A stretch of DNA of 37,985 bases from Acidipila sp. (lineage in GTDB: Bacteria > Acidobacteriota > Terriglobia > Acidiferrales > UBA7541): positions 1 through 37,985 of the forward strand of contig JAAFGT010000036.1 of NCBI GenBank assembly GCA_010365215.1, in the 5' to 3' direction. The notes below the pieces were generated by a model, which saw nothing but the letters and a program-made list of their open reading frames with translations, did not search any database and was not told where the DNA came from. Below, in pieces: positions 8,981-17,374 of the stretch. Numbering within the stretch: the stretch's first letter is position 1; each line of letters begins with the position of its first letter. The position numbers and the translations under genes were made by a program.

Positions 8981-8999
8981 TAGCACGCCGCTCGTGCTA
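8981..8999. repeat. Perfect 7-bp inverted repeat in the divergent propeller/amidase region
   Basis: TAGCACG and CGTGCTA separated by five bases (CCGCT), lying between the divergent start sites of the propeller protein and the amidase. It could be an operator for either promoter or a hairpin in the 5' leader of the leftward transcript. Only the symmetry is seen; any binding protein is inference. Confidence 0.4.
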
Positions 9000-9106
9000 C
9001 TAGCCGACCACCGGGTAGTGTTCATAGTGGCCGACGAACTCTTATTTCATCAGCTCGCCTGCCGGTGATATGGTTCCCTGCATCTAGCGAACCGAGGGGG
9101 AATTGA

Positions 9107-10675
9107 ATGAGTGCTAAATTAACGCGACGCGACGCTCTCAAGCTTGGAACCACCGTCGCAATGTCCGCTGCCACTCCGTTGTTATCCGCCTCCATCAAAA
9201 AAGTCGTGGACGCCACCGGACGAGCCCCGCTCATCGCCTCGCCAGCCGCGCCGCCCAGCTCCTCGGATGAGATCTGCTTTATGCGCGCCGTGGACATGCT
9301 GGATTCGATCCGCAAAAAGAAGCTCTCCGCGCGCGAAGTCATGCAGGCGCACCTGAAACAGATCCAGCGCGTGAATGAAAAAGTGAATGCCATTGTCACG
9401 CTGCTTCCCGAAGAAAAGTTGATGGCGCAGGCCGCCGCCGCAGATGAAGCGCTTGCCAAAGGCAAATGGCTCGGCCCGTTGCACGGCCTGCCCGTGGGCG
9501 TCAAAGATCTGCACGAAACGGCCGGCATCCGCACTACGTTTGGCTCCCCACTCTTTAAGGATCATGTGCCGGACTTCGATTGCCGTCTGGTCCAGCGCGA
9601 AAAGGAAGCGGGCGCAATCGTCATCGGCAAAACCAACGTCCCCGAATTTGGCCTGGGCTCACAAACTTTTAATCCCGTCTTCGGCCCCACGCGCAATCCC
9701 TACGATCTGACAAAAACCTGCGGCGGCAGCACCGGTGGCGGCTCCGTCGCCCTCGCTTGCGGAATGGTTCCGCTCGCCGACGGCAGCGACATGGGCGGCT
9801 CGCTGCGCAATCCGCCAAATTTCTGCAACATTGTCGGCATCCGCCCCTCGCCGGGTCGCGTTCCCGACGTGCCCAGTAGTTTAGGCTGGTTCACGCTGGC
9901 AGTTCCCGGGCCGGTCGCGCGCAACGTCACCGACTGCGCTTTTTTCCTCAGTGTGCTCGCAGGATTCGATCGCCAGTCGCCCATCTCCATCGATCAGACC
10001 GGCGCTCAGTTTGCGCAGTCTCTCGGTGGACGCAGCTTCAAAGGCGTTCGCGTGGCCATGTTCAAGGACCTCGGGCTGCCCTGGGAGCCCGAAGTCAAAA
10101 CCGCCGTGCAAGCACAACGCAAAGTTTTCGAATCTTTGGGATGTATCGTGGTGGACGCCGAACCCGATTTCCAAGATGCTAATGAAAGCTTCCTGGCGTG
10201 GCGGCACTGGGCCACGGAACTCGCCTTCGGCGACATGCTCTCCACGAAGGGCGATCAGCTCAACGAATATATCCACTGGCACGTGGAAGAGGGCCGCAAG
10301 CTCACCGGTCCTTATCTCTCGCGCATCGAGGCCAAGCGCACAGCTCTCTACCAGCGCTTGTGTGACTTCAAGGGAGAGTACGATTTTTTTATTCTGCCGG
10401 TAAATCAGGTGCTTCCCTTCGACGTGAACACGCACTACCCAACGGAAATTGCCGGCGTGAAAATGGAAAACTACATCGCCTGGATGAAGTCCGCTTATTA
10501 CATCTCCGCGGCAGGCAACCCGGCCATGTCCGTGCCCTGCGCATTTTCAGCCAGCGGCCTGCCAATTGGAATTCAGATCGTAGGGCGCCACCACGACGAC
10601 TGGGGAGTTTTGCAACTGGGTTACGCCTTCGAGCAGGCCACCGGAGTCGGCAAGCGACGCCCGGGCATCGTTTAA
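9107..10675 (+). CDS. Tat-exported amidase-signature hydrolase
   Basis: Amidase-signature family enzyme (522 residues) that would hydrolyse an amide through a Ser-cisSer-Lys triad. K133 (in LPVGVKDLHE), S208 (CGGSTGGGS) and S232 (DMGGSLRNPP) are in the expected places. The usual second serine of GGSS is threonine (T209) here, a substitution tolerated in parts of the family. The N-terminus MSAKLTRRDALKLGTTVAMS is a twin-arginine signal, so the enzyme is probably exported. A GGGGGA ribosome binding site precedes the ATG. It is not GatA: no gatB or gatC lies nearby and GatA has no export signal. The natural substrate (aryl or aliphatic amide, or peptide amide) is unknown. Confidence 0.9.
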   Translation: MSAKLTRRDALKLGTTVAMSAATPLLSASIKKVVDATGRAPLIASPAAPPSSSDEICFMRAVDMLDSIRKKKLSAREVMQAHLKQIQRVNEKVNAIVTLLPEEKLMAQAAAADEALAKGKWLGPLHGLPVGVKDLHETAGIRTTFGSPLFKDHVPDFDCRLVQREKEAGAIVIGKTNVPEFGLGSQTFNPVFGPTRNPYDLTKTCGGSTGGGSVALACGMVPLADGSDMGGSLRNPPNFCNIVGIRPSPGRVPDVPSSLGWFTLAVPGPVARNVTDCAFFLSVLAGFDRQSPISIDQTGAQFAQSLGGRSFKGVRVAMFKDLGLPWEPEVKTAVQAQRKVFESLGCIVVDAEPDFQDANESFLAWRHWATELAFGDMLSTKGDQLNEYIHWHVEEGRKLTGPYLSRIEAKRTALYQRLCDFKGEYDFFILPVNQVLPFDVNTHYPTEIAGVKMENYIAWMKSAYYISAAGNPAMSVPCAFSASGLPIGIQIVGRHHDDWGVLQLGYAFEQATGVGKRRPGIV

Positions 10676-10716
10676 TTCATTCGCAGTGAGAAACACTACG
10701 TAGGTAGAGCTGCGTC

Positions 10717-12309
10717 TCAGTGCCGGAAGTGCCGTACGCCGCAGAAGACCATGGCCATCCCCGCCTGGTCGGCGGCGGCGATTACGTCGGCGTCGCGCAC
10801 CGATCCTCCCGGCTGGATCACCGCCGTGGCGCCAGCCTTGGCCGCTTCTTCCACACCGTCAGGAAACGGAAAAAAAGCATCGGAAGCAACAACACTTCCC
10901 TGGAGCGCCCGCTGAGCCTGCTGCGCTTTCATCACCGCGATTTTCACGGAGTCCACCCGGCTCATCTGGCCCGCGCCAATACCCACGGCCTGTCCCGGCC
11001 GCGCAAAGACGATAGCGTTCGACTTCACGTGTTTGCAAACTTTCCAGGCGAATAGCATCGTCTTCATCTCTTCGGCTGATGGCGCGCGCTTGCTCACCAC
11101 CGTCAGGTCGCTCTGCGCCAGCCGCCGCAAATCCGGCTCCTGCACCAGCACTCCCCCCGAAATGCGCTTGAGTTCCAGCGCGCTCTCATCGTTGCCCGCC
11201 GGCATCTCCATCAGGCGAAGATTTTTCTTTCCCGCGAGCTGTTCCAACGCCGCGGGCTCGTAGGCGGGCGCAGCCACGCACTCCACAAATAGTTTTGCCA
11301 GCTCGGTCGCGGTAGCGGAATTAAGCGGCCGATTAAAGGCAATCACGCCACCGAAGGCTGACACCGGGTCGCACTCCAAAGCGCGCAGGTAGGCGTCACG
11401 CAAGTTTTCCTGTTCCGCCGCGCCGCACGGATTGTTGTGCTTGATGATAGCCGCCGCCGGCTTGCCGAATTCGAGCGCCAGGCGCCAAGCTGCGTCGAGG
11501 TCCACCAGGTTGTTGTAGGAAAGCTCTTTGCCCTGCAACTGCCGCGCCCCCGCCAGTCCCACGCCCGCGCGACCGGCAGCCGCGGCCGGCCTTGCAGAAA
11601 CGTAGAGCGCCGCTTTCTGATGAGGGTTTTCCCCATAGCGCATCGCCTGTTTCCGCTCAAGCGCCAGATGCAAACGGGAGGGAAGCTCCGGCGCAGTCCC
11701 CAGCGCCAGCGCCTCGTCATTTGCCGTGAGTCGCTCGAGCTCAGTGGCAATCATTCCGTCGTAGCGTGAGGTCAGCGCAAAAACTTTTCGCGCCAGATCC
11801 AATCGCGTGCCCAGGCTCAGCTCGCGGCCTCCCGCCAGCTCCGCCGCGACGCGCGCGTAATCGCCCGGATCGCAGACCACGCAAACACTCTCAAAATTCT
11901 TCGCGCCCGAGCGCAGCATGGTCGGACCACCGATGTCGATATTTTCGATCAGCTCCGCCGCCGTCAGCTCTTTCTTGGCCGCGGTGGCTTCGAAGGGATA
12001 CAGATTCACCACCACCAAATCGATCGGCACAATTCCATGAGTTCCAATCGCTTCGCGGTCATCCGCCCGCTCGCGGCGATAAAGAAGGCCGCCATGGACT
12101 TTGGGATGCAGCGTCTTCACGCGTCCTCCCAGCATCTCCGGCCAGCCGGTCAGCTCGGAGACGTCGCGCACCGGCATTCCGGCGTCACGCAAGAACTGCG
12201 CGGTGCCGCCCGTGGAAATGATTTCAATACCCAGCGCCACGAGCGCGCGCGTGAACTCCGCAACACCCGTTTTGTCATAAACACTGATCAGCGCTCGTTC
12301 GATGGCCAA
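10717..12309 (-). CDS. purH: Bifunctional AICAR formyltransferase/IMP cyclohydrolase
   Basis: Catalyses the last two steps of de novo purine synthesis: formylation of AICAR with 10-formyl-THF, then ring closure to IMP. The 530-residue protein has the N-terminal MGS-like cyclohydrolase domain (about 1-190; [36 protein letters not shown]) and the C-terminal transformylase domain, including the catalytic [11 protein letters not shown] motif (K290, H291) and FFPFPDG near the end. The start codon is TTG, (M)[11 protein letters not shown], preceded by GGAGG. Stand-alone gene between a rightward amidase and a leftward coiled-coil gene, as is common for purH outside a pur cluster. Confidence 0.98.
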   Translation of the reverse strand: MAIERALISVYDKTGVAEFTRALVALGIEIISTGGTAQFLRDAGMPVRDVSELTGWPEMLGGRVKTLHPKVHGGLLYRRERADDREAIGTHGIVPIDLVVVNLYPFEATAAKKELTAAELIENIDIGGPTMLRSGAKNFESVCVVCDPGDYARVAAELAGGRELSLGTRLDLARKVFALTSRYDGMIATELERLTANDEALALGTAPELPSRLHLALERKQAMRYGENPHQKAALYVSARPAAAAGRAGVGLAGARQLQGKELSYNNLVDLDAAWRLALEFGKPAAAIIKHNNPCGAAEQENLRDAYLRALECDPVSAFGGVIAFNRPLNSATATELAKLFVECVAAPAYEPAALEQLAGKKNLRLMEMPAGNDESALELKRISGGVLVQEPDLRRLAQSDLTVVSKRAPSAEEMKTMLFAWKVCKHVKSNAIVFARPGQAVGIGAGQMSRVDSVKIAVMKAQQAQRALQGSVVASDAFFPFPDGVEEAAKAGATAVIQPGGSVRDADVIAAADQAGMAMVFCGVRHFRH

Positions 12310-12419
12310 GCCTGCCTCCGCGCCACATTTTCAAGAGCGCTCATTCTACGCGGGCAGAGCGGAATCGAGAAGCAGAGGTTAGGACGATGGGGAACGCGGA
12401 AAAAATGGAGTGGCAGAAT

Positions 12420-12451
12420 CTGAAACGGAGTGTGAGGAACTGAAACGAAGT
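12420..12451. repeat. Imperfect 20-bp-spaced direct repeat
   Basis: CTGAAACGGAGT (12420-12431) recurs as CTGAAACGAAGT (12440-12451), one mismatch in twelve with a 20-base period, immediately beside the stop codon of the leftward gene ending at 12453. It may be a chance duplication or part of the 3' untranslated region; no hairpin or T-tract is associated with it. Confidence 0.4.
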
Positions 12452-12452
12452 A

Positions 12453-13064
12453 TCAGGATTTCACGCGCGCTTTCAACTTCACCTGCCCCGCTTCCAGCTG
12501 GATGGCGTATTCCACTTCCTCGCAGCTATTCTGTTCGCGTAATTGCGCGGTCTTCTGCTTCACGAAGGTCTGGAAATTATCGAGTGTCATCGAGCCGGTA
12601 TCTTCGCCGGCTTTCTGCTTGGCCTCCACCAGCACCCGGTAGAGAGTCTCCACCTTTTGCTTTTCATTGTCGGGGTTCGAGCAGGCCACCACATAACCAC
12701 CGGGGCGGCCTACCAGTTCCGTAGCGCTGGGGGGAGGCGGAGCGTTGCGCAGGCGTTCCGCCTCGATGGCCTTTGCCGCCGCGCCGAAGTGCCGCTGCAC
12801 TGCGCCTTCCTCTTTCTGCTTCACCTTTTTGCGCCAGATGTCTTGATATTTCGCGTAGGTCTGCGCCAGGTTGTTGTAGCGGAACCTCTGCCCATAGCTC
12901 ATATCCGCGCTGCGCTCGGCGTGGCGCTTGATCAGCTGCTCAATGCGCCACTGCGTATCGTTGGGCGGACGCGGGCGCCCGCCGCCGAAGTACTGTTCGT
13001 ACTCGATTTTAAGAACGCGGAGGTCGCGCTCGATCTGGCTGAGGTCTTCGTCGATGCTGGCCAT
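12453..13064 (-). CDS. Coiled-coil protein resembling the MXAN_5187 C-terminal domain
   Basis: A 203-residue soluble protein without signal or membrane segment. The N-terminal half is helical and basic/acidic: SIDEDLSQIERDLRVLKIEYEQYF, then an FGGGRPRPPNDTQWRIEQLIKRH turn, then YGQRFRYNNLAQTYAKYQDIWRKK. A proline-rich linker (NAPPPPSA) leads to a second helical domain (VETLYRVLVEAKQKAGED... DNFQTFVKQKTAQLRE) and a final beta segment (EVEYAIQLEAGQVKLKARV). The layout matches, from memory, the C-terminal domain family named after MXAN_5187 of Myxococcus, found in Deltaproteobacteria and Acidobacteria. The function of that family is not established. It sits 143 bases before the purH start and is divergent from selA. 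Confidence 0.7.
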   Translation of the reverse strand: MASIDEDLSQIERDLRVLKIEYEQYFGGGRPRPPNDTQWRIEQLIKRHAERSADMSYGQRFRYNNLAQTYAKYQDIWRKKVKQKEEGAVQRHFGAAAKAIEAERLRNAPPPPSATELVGRPGGYVVACSNPDNEKQKVETLYRVLVEAKQKAGEDTGSMTLDNFQTFVKQKTAQLREQNSCEEVEYAIQLEAGQVKLKARVKS

Positions 13065-13231
13065 AAGTTAAAGGGTAGAGACATCCTAGACTGGCGGATG
13101 GACGTAGGTCAACCATGCGCGCGGGCCGCGAACGCGAGGTCTTTCCAATCGGTCAGTCGCCAGCGCTACTCGCTCAGCGTTCCTCGGCAAGCTTGCGAGC
13201 AGCTAAACCACTATGATGAAATAGCTGGTAG

Positions 13232-14653
13232 ATGACCCCGTTGCCAAATGAATCGGCCTCCGCCGCGCTATACCGCCGGCTTCCCGCGGTGGACGATCTA
13301 ATGCGCCGACCTGAGCTGTTTGCCCTCGAGCCGCGCCTGCCGCACGCCTTGGTGATGGACGCGGCGCGCAGCGTCATGGATGATTTACGCGCGCGCATCG
13401 CCCGCGAGCCTGCAATCTCGGAAGAAGATTTAACCCCCGGGCGCATCGCCGCGCAAATTCTGCTGCGCCTGGAAGCCGGGCTAGCCTACTCCCTGCGCGC
13501 GGTAATTAATGCCACCGGTGTAATTCTGCACACCAACCTGGGCCGAGCTCCGCTGGGCGAGCCCGCGCTCGAGCACGCCCGCCAGGTTTCGACGCAATAC
13601 TCCAATCTTGAATATGACCTCGCCGCCGGCACGCGCGGTAAACGCGATGTTCACGCTGGCCGCCTGCTGGAGCGCGTGCTCGGCGCCGAATCGGCGCTGG
13701 TCGTCAACAACAACGCCGCTGCCGTCTACCTGGTCCTGCACACGCTGGCGCGCAGCGGCGAGGCGATTGTCTCTCGCGGCGAGCTGGTCGAAATCGGCGA
13801 TGGCTTTCGCATCCCCGACATCATGGCGGAAAGCGGCGCTACTCTGCGCGAAGTGGGCACCACCAATCGCACGCGTCTTGCCGACTACGAGCACGCCATC
13901 AGCGAGCGCACGCGCCTTCTAATGACCGTGCACCCGTCGAACTTCAGCATCGTGGGCTTCACCGGCCGGCCCACCCTGGCCGAGTTGGTGGAGCTCGGGC
14001 GCCGCGTGCATCTCCCCGTCTACGAGGATCTGGGCTCAGGATGCCTGGTGGATCTCTCGCCGTGGGGGCTGAAAGAGCCGCTTGCTCAGGCCAGTTTGGC
14101 CGCCGGCGCCGACGTCATCACTTTCAGCGGTGATAAATTGCTGGGCGGCCCGCAAGCCGGGCTGATCGCCGGCCGTCGCGATCTGCTCGAGCGTATCCGC
14201 CGCAATCCGCTCTACCGTGCCTTGCGCGTCGATAAACTTACCCTCGCAACTCTCGAGTCCACGCTCAGCGCAATTCTCCGCGGCGCGTTCGATGAAATTC
14301 CCGCCTTGCGCATGATTCGTATGCCCGCCGAAGAAATTGAGCGCCGCGCGCACTCTTTCGCGCTCACTCTCGGCGCCGGCTATTCCAGCGGTGAATTGGA
14401 AGTTGACGTCGCCATGGGTGAATCCCTGGTGGGCGGTGGCTCGACACCCACGCAGCATCTGCCCACGTGGCTGCTGAGGCTGGCTAGCCTGCGCTTTTCC
14501 GCCGCGCAAATCGAAGAGCGGCTCCGCGGGCCCGCCAGCGGTCTGCCGGTTATCGCACGCGTCGAAGCCGACCGCGTAATCCTCGACCTCCGCACGGTTT
14601 TCCCCGAGCAGGAATCCGCGCTCGCCGCCGCTCTCGATGCAGCGTTGCGCTGA
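13232..14653 (+). CDS. selA: L-seryl-tRNA(Sec) selenium transferase
   Basis: PLP enzyme that converts seryl-tRNA(Sec) to selenocysteinyl-tRNA(Sec) using selenophosphate, forming a decamer in most bacteria. The 473-residue protein has the diagnostic VINATGVILHTNLGRAPL segment (91-108), SNLEYDLAAGTRGKRD (124-139), the VNNNAAAVYL phosphate region (158-167) and the PLP lysine K302 in TFSGDKLLGGPQAG. Length is normal. The ribosome binding site before the ATG is weak. Seventeen bases separate it from the following dehydrogenase gene, suggesting co-transcription. The selB, selD and selC genes are not in the window; the nearby tRNA is Ser(UGA), not Sec. Its presence implies that the organism makes selenoproteins. 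Confidence 0.97.
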   Translation: MTPLPNESASAALYRRLPAVDDLMRRPELFALEPRLPHALVMDAARSVMDDLRARIAREPAISEEDLTPGRIAAQILLRLEAGLAYSLRAVINATGVILHTNLGRAPLGEPALEHARQVSTQYSNLEYDLAAGTRGKRDVHAGRLLERVLGAESALVVNNNAAAVYLVLHTLARSGEAIVSRGELVEIGDGFRIPDIMAESGATLREVGTTNRTRLADYEHAISERTRLLMTVHPSNFSIVGFTGRPTLAELVELGRRVHLPVYEDLGSGCLVDLSPWGLKEPLAQASLAAGADVITFSGDKLLGGPQAGLIAGRRDLLERIRRNPLYRALRVDKLTLATLESTLSAILRGAFDEIPALRMIRMPAEEIERRAHSFALTLGAGYSSGELEVDVAMGESLVGGGSTPTQHLPTWLLRLASLRFSAAQIEERLRGPASGLPVIARVEADRVILDLRTVFPEQESALAAALDAALR

Positions 14654-14670
14654 GTCGCGCTGACCACGTC

Positions 14671-15696
14671 ATGCTCGCCGCAGTCGTTCACGGTAAATCA
14701 CTACGCCTTCAGAAGAAGCCGCTGCCGCGCCTGGTCCCCGGCTGGGCCTTGGTGCGCGTACGACTCGCCGGCATCTGCAACACCGATCTGGAAATTCTGC
14801 GCGGCTACCACAATTTTCGCGGCACTCCCGGACATGAGTTTGTGGGCGAAGTCGTGCGCACCGCGGCGTCGCCTGGCCACAACCAAAAAGCCGCAGACGG
14901 CTGGATTGGCAGACGCGTCGTCGGCGAAATCAATGTCACCTGTCTCGGCTTGGGACTACTGCCGCCGTGCGCCACATGCCGCCGCGGCTATACAACGCAC
15001 TGCGAAAAACGGCGCGTCCTGGGAATCATCGGTCTCGACGGTGCCTTTGCCGAGTACCTAGCTCTGCCGCTGGTCAATCTTCATCGTGTACCGGAAAACG
15101 TGCCCGACGAAGTAGCCGTGTTTGCCGAACCACTCGCCGCGGCATGCGAGATTCTGGAGCAGGTAGACCTGAGGAAATGCAGTTTCGCCGCAGTGCTCGG
15201 CGATGGCAAGCTCGCGCAATTAATCGCGCGTGTGCTAGCGGTGAGCGGGTTGGAAGTGACCATGTACGGGCGGCACGCTTCGAAACTGGCGGTAGCCAGC
15301 GACGCCGGAATTAAAACCAGACTCGTCTTGCGCGCTCGCAATTGGAAAACTCCGGAAAATGCCCACGAACTTGTGGTCGAAGCAACAGGTTCGCCGCAAG
15401 GACTCGCCCAGGCCATCACCATGACCGCGCCGCGCGGCACGCTCGTGCTCAAGTCAACATTTCATGGGGCAGCGCAGCTCGAAACCTGGCCCATCGTCGT
15501 CAAGGAAATTACCGTAGTAGGCTCCCGCTGCGGACCATTCGGTCCCGCCATCAAATTGCTAGCTTCTCGCGAACTCGCTCCTGGCAAGATTGACCCTCGG
15601 CCGCTCATCACGCGCGTCTTCCCGATTCGCGACGCCCCCGCCGCGATCCGTGCTGCTCAGGAGAAAGAAGTGCTGAAGGTGCTGCTGAAGCCTTGA
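14671..15696 (+). CDS. Zinc-type MDR alcohol dehydrogenase-like protein
   Basis: Medium-chain dehydrogenase/reductase of 341 residues with an N-terminal GroES-like and C-terminal Rossmann domain. Catalytic zinc ligands are in place: C36 in AGICNTDLE, H55/E56 in TPGHEFVGEV, and E153 in FAEPLAAACE. The structural-zinc loop is atypical: C100, C103 and C111 keep the normal CxxC(x7)C spacing, but the first cysteine is leucine at 97 and the nearest alternative is C91. The Rossmann loop VLGDGKLAQLIARVL departs from the textbook GxGxxG. It probably oxidises a polyol or alcohol with NAD(P); the substrate is not known. It lies 17 bases after selA and converges on larB. Confidence 0.88.
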   Translation: MLAAVVHGKSLRLQKKPLPRLVPGWALVRVRLAGICNTDLEILRGYHNFRGTPGHEFVGEVVRTAASPGHNQKAADGWIGRRVVGEINVTCLGLGLLPPCATCRRGYTTHCEKRRVLGIIGLDGAFAEYLALPLVNLHRVPENVPDEVAVFAEPLAAACEILEQVDLRKCSFAAVLGDGKLAQLIARVLAVSGLEVTMYGRHASKLAVASDAGIKTRLVLRARNWKTPENAHELVVEATGSPQGLAQAITMTAPRGTLVLKSTFHGAAQLETWPIVVKEITVVGSRCGPFGPAIKLLASRELAPGKIDPRPLITRVFPIRDAPAAIRAAQEKEVLKVLLKP

Positions 15697-15726
15697 GGGA
15701 GCCGATCCGTCCGCTTAAGGCGCGCA

Positions 15727-16482
15727 CTACAGCCTGTTAATACAACTCGCCACGCACGCCGCGCCGAACCCGTTATCAATATTCACCACACTTACGTTTG
15801 ACGCGCAACTGTTCAACATTGCCAGCAGCGCCGCCAGGCCGCCAAAACTCGCGCCATAACCGACGCTGGTAGGCACCGCAATCACCGGCACACTCACCAG
15901 TCCGCCTACCACGCTCGCCAGCGCGCCCTCCATGCCAGCCACGCAAATAATCACGCGCGCCTCGGTCATGTCTTTGCGGCTCTCCAGCAGGCGATGCAGT
16001 CCTGCCACGCCCACATCGTAGATCGCCGTGGCGCGATTTCCCAGCGCCTGCGCGCTCACCAGCGCTTCCTCGGCCACGGGGATGTCGCTGGTGCCCGCGG
16101 AAACCACCAGGATGGTTCCCTTGCCGGAAATTCCACCGCCGCGCGGCACCACAATCGCGCCTGACAAAGGATGGAACTTGGCTTTGGAGTTGAGCCTGCG
16201 CACCGCCTGGTACATGCGCCGGTCCGCGCGCGTGATGAGAATATTATTTTTGGCGATCTTCTGGCGCAGCATTCCGCGCACGATCGCCGCCACCTGCTCA
16301 GGGGTCTTGCCGCGCCCGAAAATCACCTCTGCGAACCCCTGCCGCAGCCCGCGATGATGATCGATCTTGGCAAAACCCAAGTCTTCAAACGGCAGATCAC
16401 GCAGCCGCTCGAGCGCCTGCTCGACGGTCAGCCCGCCGGACTTCAGCTGCTCCAACAATCCCCGAATGTCGCCTTCTCGCAT
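15727..16482 (-). CDS. larB: Pyridinium-3,5-biscarboxylic acid mononucleotide synthase
   Basis: LarB carboxylates and hydrolyses nicotinic acid adenine dinucleotide in the first step of nickel-pincer nucleotide (NPN) cofactor synthesis. The 251-residue protein has the family's N-terminal helical part ([28 protein letters not shown]) and the PurE-like C-terminal domain, with [15 protein letters not shown] (127-141), [28 protein letters not shown] (180-195) and [25 protein letters not shown] (203-227). The MLNSCA cysteine, C226, is my candidate for the catalytic cysteine described for the Lactiplantibacillus enzyme. larC, larE and larA are not in the window. It converges with the dehydrogenase gene, with a 30-base gap between the stops. 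Confidence 0.95.
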   Translation of the reverse strand: MREGDIRGLLEQLKSGGLTVEQALERLRDLPFEDLGFAKIDHHRGLRQGFAEVIFGRGKTPEQVAAIVRGMLRQKIAKNNILITRADRRMYQAVRRLNSKAKFHPLSGAIVVPRGGGISGKGTILVVSAGTSDIPVAEEALVSAQALGNRATAIYDVGVAGLHRLLESRKDMTEARVIICVAGMEGALASVVGGLVSVPVIAVPTSVGYGASFGGLAALLAMLNSCASNVSVVNIDNGFGAACVASCINRL

Positions 16483-16592
16483 CGCCGCTAGATTCTACCC
16501 GAACCCCGGCCAAGTCCTGGTAAGTCAGATTACCTACAAAGGCCGGACCAACGCTCGCTTGTTGCAGCAGCAGGAATATCACCCAACAATTG

Positions 16593-16631
16593 CAAAAACA
16601 AAGGGCGCTTGTAAGAATCACAAGCGCCCTT
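16593..16631 (-). terminator. Rho-independent terminator, leftward
   Basis: A perfect 12-bp stem, AAGGGCGCTTGT at 16601-16612 and its complement at 16620-16631, with a 7-base loop. Read leftward, it is followed at once by TGTTTTTGC. It sits more than 100 bases upstream of the larB start, so it cannot terminate larB; it would end a short leftward transcript begun between 16632 and about 16790, or act as an attenuator in a long larB leader. Confidence 0.7.
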
Positions 16632-16660
16632 CATTTAAATCAATTCGTCGAATACCTCAG

Positions 16661-16673
16661 GGATCACCTCCTT
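16661..16673 (-). promoter_or_regulatory. 13-nt perfect Shine-Dalgarno (complement of the 16S rRNA 3' end)
   Basis: Read leftward the sequence is AAGGAGGTGATCC, exactly complementary to the conserved GGATCACCTCCTT end of bacterial 16S rRNA. Ordinary ribosome binding sites in this window match 5-6 bases. No ATG lies at the usual distance; the first downstream ATG is at 16634. On the opposite strand the sequence would be an anti-Shine-Dalgarno mimic in the leader of the gene at 16798, if transcription started that far upstream. Confidence 0.5.
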
Positions 16674-16797
16674 CTCGACAAGTGTGTCGATTGAAGACTT
16701 AAACTATTTTTATCACGGTGAATCCCTGCATGTCTACAACACCGGGATTCGCTTGTCCGCGGCGCTACGAATGGCCGACCGGTGGTACACTGCGCAT

Positions 16798-17271
16798 ATG
16801 GCCACCAAAAAGAAAACCAAGAAGAAGCAGACTAGCAGGCGGATTACGCGCAAGAAGGCAGCGCCCAAGAAGAAGGCCAAGGCTGCTAAAAGACATTCGC
16901 AGAAGAAGAAGCCCGCTCTGAAAAAGGCCAGCGTAAATACAAAGGCCCGCGGCAGCAAGGCGCCCGCCCGGAAAGCGGCGCGCCCAGTCACTAGACAGGC
17001 CCGCGGCAAGAGCCAGATCGTCGACCAGGTAGTATTCGCAGCGGAAGGCTTGCGCCCGCGGTCCGGCGGCCAGTCGGGAGATTTGCAGGGTCTCTCCAAC
17101 ATGGAAAGCGCGGATTCGGAAAGTGTCGACGAGCTGCTCGAGGAAGGAAACGCCTTCGAAGCCGAAGTGGTAAAGGGCGTTGAAGACGCCGGCGACGCCG
17201 ACGAAGGCGAAGTCCACACCCACGAAGTGCAGCCAGACGATGTTCCCGGCGAATACCGCCGCAAAAAGTAG
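16798..17271 (+). CDS. Small protein with histone-H1-like basic N-terminus and acidic C-terminus
   Basis: The 157-residue product starts MATKKKTKKKQTSRRITRKK. Its first ~75 residues are almost entirely Lys/Arg/Ala/Pro in the AAPKKKAKAAK style of bacterial histone-H1-like proteins. After a middle stretch (SQIVDQVVFAAEGLRPRSGG), the last ~50 residues are sharply acidic: SADSESVDELLEEGNAFEAEV, then VKGVEDAGDADEGEV, then HEVQPDDVPGEYRRKK. The open frame begins earlier at 16684, but the residues before this ATG look unlike the rest and the K-rich start is natural; no strong ribosome binding site is visible. It is probably a nucleic-acid-binding protein; the acidic module may be a separate interaction domain. 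I do not recognise a named family. Confidence 0.7.
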   Translation: MATKKKTKKKQTSRRITRKKAAPKKKAKAAKRHSQKKKPALKKASVNTKARGSKAPARKAARPVTRQARGKSQIVDQVVFAAEGLRPRSGGQSGDLQGLSNMESADSESVDELLEEGNAFEAEVVKGVEDAGDADEGEVHTHEVQPDDVPGEYRRKK

Positions 17272-17329
17272 CGATTAAAATCGCTAGGTGCATATTTCGG
17301 TTGATTAGCTCTGTTCGCCAAGCCTCCAC

Positions 17330-17374
17330 TTGCTTACCGAGGGGGAATCGTATACTGTAGTCTCGGTAACCGAG
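17330..17374 (+). promoter_or_regulatory. Promoter and palindromic operator of the PadR-ADOP unit
   Basis: A 13-bp palindrome CTCGGT-A-ACCGAG (17362-17374) sits just before the padR ribosome binding site. A further half site TTACCGAG at 17334-17341 forms a longer inverted repeat with CTCGGTAA at 17362-17369. Between them is TATACT (17351-17356) as a -10 candidate, with TTGCTT (17330-17335) as a poorly spaced (15 bases) -35. PadR proteins usually repress their own promoters through such palindromes, so autoregulation is the natural inference. Confidence 0.6.

Larger units (their letters stand above)
16483..16797. other. Divergent intergenic region with terminator and extended Shine-Dalgarno-like sequence
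   Basis: About 315 bases between divergent larB and the basic/acidic protein gene. It holds a 12-bp perfect hairpin (16601-16631) and GGATCACCTCCTT at 16661-16673. No standard-size gene is supported. Only an eleven-codon leftward frame (16667-16635) lies between the two elements, and its GTG would overlap the Shine-Dalgarno-like sequence. Confidence 0.55.

Noticed and set aside
9107-10675. Amidase as glutamyl-tRNA amidotransferase subunit GatA
   Set aside because: It carries a Tat signal and lacks neighbouring gatB/gatC; GatA is cytosolic.
16661-16673. GGATCACCTCCTT as a fragment of a 16S rRNA gene
   Set aside because: Only these 13 bases match; upstream bases do not continue the 16S 3' domain, and no rRNA sequence is nearby.
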